Origin: Azophilus sp965221465
GTDB lineage: Bacteria > Pseudomonadota > Gammaproteobacteria > Pseudomonadales > Azotimanducaceae
Reading direction: 5' to 3'
NCBI GenBank assembly: GCA_965221465.1
Contig: OZ244892.1
Span: forward strand, 434,001-498,000
Length of the DNA: 64,000 bases
Position 1 is the stretch's first letter. Each line of letters starts with the position of its first letter. Shown in pieces: positions 8,135 through 15,818 of this stretch. The notes under the pieces are model-generated. The model was not told the DNA's origin. It did not search any database and saw only the letters and a list, made by a program, of their open reading frames with translations. A program made the position numbers and the translations under genes.

Positions 8135-9123
8135 GTCACACCTGACGGCCGTGACCGGCAATCGCCATACCCTGTTGGGCGATGCACCGGAAACCGGAAC
8201 AACCACTCGTCGGCGGCTTCTCCCCCGGGCATCACGCCGGGAGACAGAACCCGTCCCTCGTCATCGGTGACGCCGGAATAGATCGCGTGCGCAGTCTGTA
8301 TCTGGCCTTCGCTCAGGCACCTTTCCGTTTGCCCGGATTCGCACCGGAGCGCCTCGAGATTCAACAATTCCAGCGAACATTGCCTGGGATCGCCGATGAC
8401 GCCATCGGCGACGCCATCGAGCAGATCGCAGGCGTTTCTCGACGCCATGTCCAGGAGTTCGAGGGAATCGATTGTCAGGGGGTTTTTGGATTGCCATCGG
8501 TCGACGGCCAGACCCCAGGGGGTTGTTTCGCTCCACGCCATGGCCGGCGCCCCGGCGATGACGCCGTCAAAGTCCTGCGGATATCGCTGCGCCTCGATCA
8601 GGGAAGCCCGACCGCCGTTGGAGCAACCGGTCAGATAGGAGTGGCTGACACTTCGACCGTAGAATGCACCGACGACCTGTTTCGCGATCACCGTTGCCAG
8701 ATGAACCCCTCGAAAACCGTAATCTATCCGCGCCTTGTCGTTCCTGAGGAACTCGGGTTCGGCGCCTTCGTGGCCCGTATCCGTGGTAGCCATGGCAAAT
8801 CCGTCATCCAGCAGACTGGAGGTGTCGCCGATATAGCCGGCCAGGCCGCCCGGTGCATAGAACATCAATCGGCCTTGCCAGCCTTCTAGAGGCATGGTGA
8901 CTTCAAAGCGAATGGTGCGATCCACGACACCCCGGACCCGACAATGAGCCGGGATATCGCCGGAAGCTTCGACGACAACCCCCGGTTCGACGGCCTGGTC
9001 CTGATTGCTCAACTGATAGAGCCCATCGCACCGCACCGCATGAGAATCGGATGCGGGTTCGCTATGGGCAAAGTTGCACCCGGTGCATAGCGCCAAGATC
9101 ATTGAAGACACAACTCGTTTCAT
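8086..9123 (-). pseudogene. Tannase/feruloyl esterase family, C-terminally truncated
   Basis: From the ATG at 9123 (AGGAGAAGGA just upstream) the frame gives a lipoprotein-type signal (...LALCTGC), then tannase-family sequence: GWQGRLMFYAPGGLAGYIGD, the nucleophile elbow YLTGCSNGGRAS and VIAGAPAMAW, a cysteine-rich mid-section and GVMPGGEAADEWLF. Tannase-family proteins are usually over 500 residues; here similarity ends near residue 308 (about base 8195), before the catalytic Asp and His. The frame then runs 37 unrelated residues into the end of the M50-like gene. The catalytic triad is therefore incomplete and the gene is probably dead. Confidence 0.75.
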
Positions 9124-9239
9124 GTCCTTCTCCTGGATTGCGAATCTCTCTGAATCGCGACTAATCGAAAAAACGAGCCCGGGTCGGCCATGCCCGAAAG
9201 TAATCCCTTGGCAACACTCTGGAAAGGAAACAAACTGAT

Positions 9240-10100
9240 TCAGATTGCGTGCTGCCGACGGTACGCCCGCCAGTATTCGAAGGCATCCCCGATTTCGTTG
9301 TGGCGGGTCTCGACCTGGGATTCGAGTTCCGGGTGGGACAGGATGTAGAACCTGTTCTCGCGCACGCCGTCGAGCACCATGTTGCCGACGGCGTCGCCTG
9401 AAAGCGCCCCTTCGCGCACCTGCTGCATCCATTGTGCGCGCTCGGCATCCTGTTCGGGCGACCCGGTTTCAGCGGCGCCGGTGTCAGCCAGTTTCGCTGG
9501 GCGATTGCGGTCGCTGTCGAAGATGCGTGTATCGACGAAGCCGGGGCAGAGCACCGAGACGCCGATGCCGATGGGCGCAAGGTCCATACGCATTACCTCC
9601 GAGAGGCCGACGACCCCATACTTGGAGGCGCTGTAAGCGGAAAGCGCCGGAATGGGGAAGAGCCCCGCCACCGAGGCGGTGTTGACGAAATGCCCACCTT
9701 CGCCGTGCGCCGTTATCAGCGGCGTGAAAGCCTGCACGCCATTGACGACGCCGTCGAGATTGACACGCATCACCCAATCCCAGTCTTCCCAAGTCATGCT
9801 CTGAACGAGCCTTGTCACCACCACGCCGGCGTTGTTGCAGACCAGGTGCACCTTGCCGAAGTGTGCGACGGCGGCCCTGGCTGCGCCGGCGAGGGCTTCG
9901 CGGTCGCTCACGTCTGCTTCGAGGGCAAGCACCTCTGCGTTCGATGTTTCGAACTCGTGCTGCGCTGCCTCCAGGGCGCCGGTTTCCACGTCGGCAACGA
10001 CAAGCTTCATGCCCGCAGATGCGAACGAGCGCGCCATTCCGAGACCGATGCCGCTCGCACCGCCGGTTATGAACGCCACCTTGCCTGCTACGTCTTGCAT
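9240..10100 (-). CDS. SDR family NAD(P)-dependent oxidoreductase
   Basis: A 286-residue classical short-chain dehydrogenase. The nucleotide-binding motif TGGASGIG is at about residues 12-19, followed by ADV, CNNAG and the catalytic YSASK. A C-terminal extension (ERAQWMQQVREGALSGDAVG and DGVRENRFYILSHPE) is typical of SDRs annotated near CoA-ester and alcohol catabolism. The start at 10100 places the glycine-rich loop at its normal distance. The substrate is unknown. A remnant of a paralogue with the same C-terminal motif lies immediately upstream at 10213-10317, so a tandem duplication preceded the present arrangement. Confidence 0.9.
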   Translation of the reverse strand: MQDVAGKVAFITGGASGIGLGMARSFASAGMKLVVADVETGALEAAQHEFETSNAEVLALEADVSDREALAGAARAAVAHFGKVHLVCNNAGVVVTRLVQSMTWEDWDWVMRVNLDGVVNGVQAFTPLITAHGEGGHFVNTASVAGLFPIPALSAYSASKYGVVGLSEVMRMDLAPIGIGVSVLCPGFVDTRIFDSDRNRPAKLADTGAAETGSPEQDAERAQWMQQVREGALSGDAVGNMVLDGVRENRFYILSHPELESQVETRHNEIGDAFEYWRAYRRQHAI

Positions 10101-10212
10101 CGCTTGTTTTGCCCGTGACCCGAATGCGGAGCAGTCTGCTGCACCGGAGACCGGATTTCCAGAATCGGATGCGTCGAGCACCGGCCCTGCGAACTGCGGC
10201 AGTGGTTTCGGT

Positions 10213-10317
10213 CGCGCGAAGCTGTTCCATCCAACGTGCGCACTCGGTATTCTCTTCGGTCGAGGTGGTGTCCGCTTCGCCGCTGTTCGCGAAGTTCGGG
10301 GGGAGGTTTCGGTCGCG
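10213..10317 (-). pseudogene. Remnant of a tandem SDR paralogue
   Basis: Translated on the minus strand this 35-codon stretch reads RDRNLPPNFANSGEADTTST then EENTECARWMEQLRAT. It aligns with SDRNRPAKLADTGAAETGSP and EQDAERAQWMQQVREG of the neighbouring complete SDR. Similarity stops abruptly on both sides and there is no start codon or nucleotide-binding domain. I read it as the remaining C-terminal piece of a duplicated SDR gene, lying in the promoter region between the intact SDR and the divergent pucC-like gene. Confidence 0.6.
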
Positions 10318-10352
10318 GGGGAAAGGCCCCTTGGCCTGGAAAGAGAGTATTC

Positions 10353-11723
10353 ATGAAAAAAGGGCTTCTGTTTGCCATTCAAACCCTGCGCCTGGCCTTG
10401 CCCAAGGTTGGCGTCGGATGGATGTTTGCGCTTCTGACCATCGATTTCAATCGCATAGCCATTGTTGAACTCGGTGTAGCCGCCGTGCTCGTGACCACCA
10501 TGCTGGCCATGCACTATTTCCTGTCTCCGTTCCAAGTCATCGTCGGACGATACGCGGACCGGCATCCCATTGCAGGCTATCGACGCACTCCGCTCATCAT
10601 TCTGAGTGGCGTGGTCTCGAGCCTGCTGTTCGTCGCTCTGCCCTCCGTTGCCGAGGCCATGGGCGGTGGCTCGATGGGCGCCATCGTCATTGGCTTTTCC
10701 CTGTTTGTTGTCTTCGGGGTCGCCATGGCGGTGCTTGGCGACTCGTACAACGCACTGATTGCCGAAGTGACGACGGAGCGGAATCGAAGCACCGTCATTT
10801 CCATCGTATGGACCATCACGATCTTGAGCACGATTCTGGCGGCCGTGGTCATGAATGCAGTTCGGCCGGAATACACGCCCGAGGCCATGCAGACCCTCTA
10901 CAACCTGACGCCACCGATTGTCATTGGGACGACCCTCATTGGCGTGCTCGGGCTCGAGCGCCGCATTCGGAACGACGAGATGGAAGCGTATCAGGAGCGT
11001 GCAAGAGCGGTGGCGCCGGAAGGCAATCCGCTCGCCGTCGCCGGTCGGCTTTTGCGGGAAAACCCCGAAACGCGCGGCTTCTTCATGTTCGTGCTGATCT
11101 CGATATTCGCGATCTTTCTGCAGGACAACATCCTCGAGGTCTTCGGCGCAGAGGTTTTCGGCATGTCGGTGGCAGAGACGACCCGCTTTCAGCCCACCTG
11201 GGGTGGGGGCGTTCTGTTCGGCATGTTGACCATGGGCGCAATCAGCGCGTTTGTGGCAATCGACAAGAAAAAAATGGCGATTGCCGGAAGCCTCGGTGCG
11301 GCTGCGGGAATGGTCATGCTGGCCATCGCGGCGCTGGCCGGACAGGAAGCGCTCATATTTCCGACGCTGGTCGTCATGGGCCTGTTTACCGGGGTCTTCA
11401 ACGTCGGCGCGTTGTCGATGATGATGGACATGACCATTGAAGGAGCGACCGGCCTCTACATGGGGCTCTGGGGTGTTGCGCAGGCATTTGGAACAGGGCT
11501 GTCGTCAATCGCCAGCGGTGCTCTGCACACCAGCCTCATCGGCAGCGGTTTTATGTTGCCGCAATCCGCCTATGGCTTGATTTTCGCGGTGGAGGGCATG
11601 TGTCTGGTCGCTGCGGGCGCCGTCCTGATGAAGGTAAGCGTCCAGCGGTTCCGCGCCTCGCATGGGATTGGCGTCAGTCAGCGCGATATCGCACGGGCCA
11701 TGGAGGCTGGTTCGGTCGCCTGA
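10353..11723 (+). CDS. PucC/BCD-family MFS protein
   Basis: A 456-residue, about 12-helix protein of the PucC family (bacteriochlorophyll delivery branch of the MFS). Hallmarks are LGVAAVLVTTMLAMHYFLSP, FQVIVGRYADRHPIAGYRRT, a long loop near residues 200-225 and GLYMGLWGVAQAFG near the end. PucC and LhaA help assemble light-harvesting complexes in purple bacteria. No puf, puc, bch or crt gene is present here, so either the photosynthesis genes lie elsewhere or this is a relative with another role. The start ATG follows AAGAGAG. Its stop lies one base before the next start, indicating coupled expression with the methyltransferase. Confidence 0.85.
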   Translation: MKKGLLFAIQTLRLALPKVGVGWMFALLTIDFNRIAIVELGVAAVLVTTMLAMHYFLSPFQVIVGRYADRHPIAGYRRTPLIILSGVVSSLLFVALPSVAEAMGGGSMGAIVIGFSLFVVFGVAMAVLGDSYNALIAEVTTERNRSTVISIVWTITILSTILAAVVMNAVRPEYTPEAMQTLYNLTPPIVIGTTLIGVLGLERRIRNDEMEAYQERARAVAPEGNPLAVAGRLLRENPETRGFFMFVLISIFAIFLQDNILEVFGAEVFGMSVAETTRFQPTWGGGVLFGMLTMGAISAFVAIDKKKMAIAGSLGAAAGMVMLAIAALAGQEALIFPTLVVMGLFTGVFNVGALSMMMDMTIEGATGLYMGLWGVAQAFGTGLSSIASGALHTSLIGSGFMLPQSAYGLIFAVEGMCLVAAGAVLMKVSVQRFRASHGIGVSQRDIARAMEAGSVA

Positions 11724-11724
11724 C

Positions 11725-12555
11725 ATGCCCCGTCGAGAACTCGACTTCTCCTTCGATCGTCGTGTTTCCGAAACCTACGACAAGGTTCGTGCGCATCCCA
11801 AAGACGTTTCGACGAAGATTGGCGAGGCGATTGCCGAGGTCGCCGGGGAAGGCGCCCGCATTCTGGAATTGGGGGTCGGCACCGGACGCATTGCGTTGCC
11901 GGTGGCCAAGGCCGGTTGCGACGTAATTGGCGTCGATCTTTCGCGCGACATGCTGTTGCATGCGATGGCCGGTGCTGCCGACCAGGGCGTGGTGTTGCAT
12001 ACGGTCCAGGCCGACATCGCGCGCCTGCCCTTCGCCGCGGAGGCGTTCGATGCCGTGGTCGCGGTGCATGTGTTTCATCTGGTGCCGGAATGGCGTAACG
12101 CCTTGATTGGTGCGGCGAGGTCCCTGCGTCCACAGGGTTGCATGATCCTCGGTCGGGATTGGGTCGATCCCGAATCCGTGGCGGGGCAGCTTCAAACTGC
12201 GTTCCGCATCAGCGTGATGGACCTGATGGGCCCCCAATTAAAGGCGCCCACGTCCGGCACAGCGATCGCCAGTTGCATCTCAGACCTCGGCGGTTTGCCC
12301 GAGCACTCGGGACCGACGGACGTGTTTGCGGCCGAATGGCAGACCTCGGAAAGTCCGGCCAGCATTGTCGAATCCATCCGCACCAGGGTCTTTCCGGAGA
12401 GCTGGGTCTTGACCGACGAGTTCCTGCATCCCGTCGCGGACCGAGTGCAAGAGCAGGCGCAAGCCCGCTTCGCGCCGTTCGACCAGGAGGTGTCGATCAA
12501 CCGCAGATTTCTACTGTCGGTATTCCGGGGTGATTTCGAGGGCGCCAAGGGTTGA
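11725..12555 (+). CDS. Class I SAM-dependent methyltransferase
   Basis: A 276-residue cytoplasmic methyltransferase. Motif I is ILELGVGTGRIALP (about 45-58), followed by VIGVDLSRDML, the acidic motif II, and LPFAAEAFDAVVAVHVFHL (motifs for adenine contact and strand 4). The C-terminal half is family-specific and does not reveal the acceptor. The start at 11725 is separated from the pucC-like stop by a single base, so the two genes form a translationally coupled pair. A methyl transfer to a pigment or quinone would suit that pairing but is speculation. Confidence 0.83.
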   Translation: MPRRELDFSFDRRVSETYDKVRAHPKDVSTKIGEAIAEVAGEGARILELGVGTGRIALPVAKAGCDVIGVDLSRDMLLHAMAGAADQGVVLHTVQADIARLPFAAEAFDAVVAVHVFHLVPEWRNALIGAARSLRPQGCMILGRDWVDPESVAGQLQTAFRISVMDLMGPQLKAPTSGTAIASCISDLGGLPEHSGPTDVFAAEWQTSESPASIVESIRTRVFPESWVLTDEFLHPVADRVQEQAQARFAPFDQEVSINRRFLLSVFRGDFEGAKG

Positions 12556-12740
12556 ATCAGGGAACTGCGCCGGCGCCTAAGCGCAGCGCACATCCGTAGC
12601 CGCCCCAGCGCCAACCTCCGGCCCCACCCCGCGCAAACGCAACGCCTTCCGTTTGCTTCCAATGAGACCGCAGTAATGTTCCCGTAGTCGACAGGCTGAA
12701 GGGAGCACGGCCACGCAGGGCGAGTGCATCGGCGTTGGCA

Positions 12741-12757
12741 GCAGGAAGTTGGTGAGA
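12741..12757 (-). repeat. Short dispersed repeat R3
   Basis: The 17 bases GCAGGAAGTTGGTGAGA here are the exact reverse complement of 15475-15491, and weaker similarity continues for about 15 bases more. Both copies lie upstream or downstream of the cytochrome/beta-helix pair. The rest of 12556-12765 holds no gene that I can support. Confidence 0.5.
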
Positions 12758-12765
12758 TATCCGGG

Positions 12766-13887
12766 TCAGGCACACTCGCCTTCGAGCGACGCAACCCAGG
12801 CGCTGACGACGGATACCGCCTCCGCGTCGGCGAGTGTGCGGCCGAGTTCCGGCATGCGCATGCCCGGGTCTGTTGCCGCCATGCGGAAGGTCAGGATGGA
12901 GGCGTCGGGTTCGCCCGGTGCGATGGACCAGGGGCGCCCGCCGGTGCCGCGGCCGGCGGCGATGGAAGGTTTGCACAGGCCCATGCGGCGCGGCGGATGA
13001 TCGCGGTAGTCGAGCCAGAGGCCCGAGGTGTCGGTGGCGCTGTCGGGGTTGTGGCAATGGCCGCAGTTGGCGTCGAGATAGGAGCGGGCGCGGTGTTGCA
13101 CCGGTTCGTCGCCGTGGCGCCAGTCGGCATTGCGTTCCCAGGTCGACGTTGGCGGCGCGCCGGTCAGCAGGCCGTGCTGCGCCCAGCCCTCGAGCTGATT
13201 TGCCGGGGCACCGTGATAGCCGCGATTCAGGTGCCGGGTCTTGATGCCGATGGTCTGCAGTTCTCCGTCTTCGCCGGTAGCGTGGCAGGTGGCGCAGTCG
13301 TTGCGGGTCGGCACGATGTAGTCGAGCGGGGCCTTGCCGGCGGCCGTATGCAAATCAAATGTCTGCAAGTCTCCGGTCAGGCTGAGCCAGGCATCGTCGC
13401 CCCTCCAGATGTAGGGTAGAGCGTCCCAGCCGGATGCCTGTTTTACCAGCAGGCGTGTCTCGATCAGCCGGGTACGGGCGAGGTCGAGACCGCTGACGTC
13501 GCCGTCCCACCCGGGTGCGGCCTGGGCGATACCGCCTTTCAGCGGATAGAAGAAAGTCTTGGCGACGATCGTTCCGGTGGGCATGGCGTAGCTTTCGCGG
13601 GGGGCGAATGTCGCGGTGGTTCCGGCCGGCATCCAGATCGTGCGCAGCTTCAGTGCGTAATCGCTGAAGAGCGGCGTGTTGATGTCGTAGGCGGTCACGT
13701 TCTCGCCGAGCACCAGACGATTGCCGGACTTCTGCAGCACACCCCAGGCCGAGAGCTGCTCGGGATAGTCGCCCGCCGGGTGAAACTGGACGCGCGGGGG
13801 TGCGGTGCACGCAGCAGCGCACAGCAGCATGACGAGGCAAATGCCGCGTAACCAGGCTTGGCTGGAAGCTGCGCGGGGACGTTTCAC
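12766..13887 (-). CDS. SO2930/HNE_0200-family diheme c-type cytochrome (lipoprotein)
   Basis: From the GTG at 13887 this is a 373-residue exported protein. A hydrophobic leader ends LLCAAACT, a plausible lipid-attachment cysteine. Two haem-binding motifs are present, CATCH at mid-length (DCATCHATGEDGE) and CGHCH (LDANCGHCHNP), with NTPLFSDYALKLRTIWMP in the N-terminal domain. These are the marks of the uncharacterised family called HNE_0200/SO2930, which usually occurs beside a parallel beta-helix protein, as it does here. It probably carries electrons in the periplasm; the partner redox reaction is unknown. Confidence 0.85.
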   Translation of the reverse strand: MKRPRAASSQAWLRGICLVMLLCAAACTAPPRVQFHPAGDYPEQLSAWGVLQKSGNRLVLGENVTAYDINTPLFSDYALKLRTIWMPAGTTATFAPRESYAMPTGTIVAKTFFYPLKGGIAQAAPGWDGDVSGLDLARTRLIETRLLVKQASGWDALPYIWRGDDAWLSLTGDLQTFDLHTAAGKAPLDYIVPTRNDCATCHATGEDGELQTIGIKTRHLNRGYHGAPANQLEGWAQHGLLTGAPPTSTWERNADWRHGDEPVQHRARSYLDANCGHCHNPDSATDTSGLWLDYRDHPPRRMGLCKPSIAAGRGTGGRPWSIAPGEPDASILTFRMAATDPGMRMPELGRTLADAEAVSVVSAWVASLEGECA

Positions 13888-14167
13888 GCGATAGAGCACT
13901 GCTGTGTGCGGGCTGGATCGGAACAATTGTGGACGTATACAGGGCGTTTGGACGGAATTCGGGCTAACGAGAGCTTTCCTGCGGCATTGGCGGGCAAGTA
14001 CTTTGCGAGACGTTCGCCCCGAGGGAGGGTAACAACTGCGGGCATGGCGCCGCGGCAAACAAACCCGTCGCTGACTGCCGTCGTGCTGCAGCGTCAAAAA
14101 TGCGGAGGTTTCCGCGCCTGCGATTGTGCGGGGTCATGGCAGCACCGCAGGTTGCCATCGCTGCGGC

Positions 14168-15385
14168 CTATCGCATTGCCAGATTGACGGCGGCCAGCTT
14201 CGCGTGGCTGCAGGTGTGCAGGCTCATGTCGGTGCGGGGGTTCGCATAGCCGTTGCCGCCGTCGAGGTCCAGCACCTCGGCGGCGCCGTTGTCGACGCAG
14301 ATGGCGTGCTCCGCACCCGCTTTCTCTGCATTTCGGATGCCGTCCCAGACGATGTCCGGGAAGCGGCCCTCGGCGCCGTAGACCGCCAACCGCACCGCTT
14401 CCAGGTCGTCCATGTCCGGCGCTTCGCCGCCCGGGGCGAAGGTGTTCCCATAGATGAATATCGTCTCGGGATACGGGTCGAATACCGCGCTTTCCTCACG
14501 CTGGCCGACGTAATTGGTGCTGAAGTAACTGGAGATCAGCACGTTGGCCGTGCGGTGATTGGCGATCTGGTTGTCGAAGATCTCGACCCGGTCGTTGGCG
14601 TTGACGACGATGCCCGAGCCGGCCGGAATGCTGGCAACCGCCGTGCCCGGCACCCCGAAGTTGGGTGTGTTGTTGCCGGTGACGTCGTTGTCGAATACGC
14701 GCGTACTGTGCCCTTCTTCGGGAAGATCGGGCATGTTGAACACCAGGATGCCGCCGGTGTTGTTGACGGCGGTGTTGCCGTAGACATCGGCGTGCACGGT
14801 GTTCTCGATCTCGATGCCCGCCACGTTGTATTCCGCCCGGCTGTTGCGCACGATCACGTTTCTCGACTGACCGACGTACAGACCCGCATCGGATGCGCCG
14901 ATGGCGACGCTGCCCTCGATCAGGGTGTTTTCGGTCTGTACCGGGTAGATGCCGTAGGCGCCGTTCTCGGTGGCAGGGCCGTTGGTCCACTCGGTGCGCA
15001 CCCGGCGTACGACGATGTTGCGCCCGCCGTTGATCTTGAGCGCATCGCCGACGGCATCCTCGATGGCCAGGTCCTCGATGGTGAAATCGCTGCCGGTGAC
15101 GAGCAGGCCCTCGGCGCCGGCCACCTGCTCGCTGAAGCTCAAGACCGACGCGTCCATTCCGGCACCGCGGATCGTCACCCCGTCGGCGGTCAGCGTCAGG
15201 CCGCGCCGAAAATCGAAACGCCCCTCCGGGACGACGATGACGTCACCGGGCTCTGCGGTTTCCAGTTGCAGCCTGAAGGCATCCTCGAAGCGATCGGCAG
15301 TCGATGCCGACGACTCGTCCGAAGGTTCACAGCCGAGGACGAACCACGGCAAGGCCAGCGCGATCAGCAGTCTTGAATTGTGCAT
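14168..15385 (-). CDS. Parallel beta-helix lipoprotein paired with the diheme cytochrome
   Basis: A 405-residue lipoprotein (signal MHNSRLLIALALPWFVLGC). It has repeated right-handed beta-helix rungs such as NIVVRRVRTEW, NTLIEGSVAIGAS, NVIVRNSRAEYNVAGIEIEN and VYGNTAVNNTGGILVF. This matches the beta-helix family found next to SO2930-type cytochromes in many marine proteobacteria. Beta-helices of this type often bind or cleave polysaccharide, but no catalytic site is recognisable. It is first in the pair, 280 bases upstream of the cytochrome gene. That gap contains no other gene. Confidence 0.85.
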   Translation of the reverse strand: MHNSRLLIALALPWFVLGCEPSDESSASTADRFEDAFRLQLETAEPGDVIVVPEGRFDFRRGLTLTADGVTIRGAGMDASVLSFSEQVAGAEGLLVTGSDFTIEDLAIEDAVGDALKINGGRNIVVRRVRTEWTNGPATENGAYGIYPVQTENTLIEGSVAIGASDAGLYVGQSRNVIVRNSRAEYNVAGIEIENTVHADVYGNTAVNNTGGILVFNMPDLPEEGHSTRVFDNDVTGNNTPNFGVPGTAVASIPAGSGIVVNANDRVEIFDNQIANHRTANVLISSYFSTNYVGQREESAVFDPYPETIFIYGNTFAPGGEAPDMDDLEAVRLAVYGAEGRFPDIVWDGIRNAEKAGAEHAICVDNGAAEVLDLDGGNGYANPRTDMSLHTCSHAKLAAVNLAMR

Positions 15386-15474
15386 ATCCACGTTCCGAGA
15401 AAAGGGTTTGTCGTTGCCCGCCGAATCTCGACCGAGCGAATGGCGAGGCAATCCAGCTTACACGAGCCCGCTTG

Positions 15475-15491
15475 TCTCACCAACTTCCTGC
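15475..15491 (+). repeat. Short dispersed repeat R3, second copy
   Basis: The 17 bases TCTCACCAACTTCCTGC are the exact reverse complement of 12741-12757. The copy lies about 35 bases left of hairpin element R1 copy B, in the 430-base gap between the beta-helix gene and the RND gene. Apart from these repeats I see nothing else in that gap. Confidence 0.5.
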
Positions 15492-15526
15492 CGCGGACGC
15501 CGACCCACTTGCGTCAGCGCGACCGA

Positions 15527-15794
15527 GTTTTCCACATGCGAGTCCCGAACCCGGCACGCCAGGACGACAACGCCCAAGGAACACCCGCCAACCGCTGGGA
15601 GAGAACCGGTGTGCGGTGCGTGTATGCGGCGCTGTTAGGGCTCGCTCTTGCGCCTATCGTAGCGGTAAACGCCGCCGCCTGGTGCGCCGCATGCACGTAC
15701 CGCATACCGGTTCTCGGTGCCGGATAGAATGAACGGTTCCCCGCGTTAACGAATTTAATAAAATCAATCACTTGGAAAAAGTGTTCCATGAAAG
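15527..15794 (+). repeat. Dispersed hairpin element R1, copy B
   Basis: Nearly the same sequence as copies A and C: TTTTCCACATGCGAGTCCCG at the left, the GAGAACCGGTGTGCGG arm near 15601, the second arm ending CCGGTTCTC near 15717, then an AT-rich tail with TTTAATAAAATCAATCACTT and the right end GTGTTCCATGAAAG. It lacks the 12-base insertion seen in copy A. It sits downstream of the RND pump gene (minus strand), about 25 bases from that gene's stop. Confidence 0.9.
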
Positions 15795-15818
15795 AACTGT
15801 TTCGTGCGAATCTCGCGG

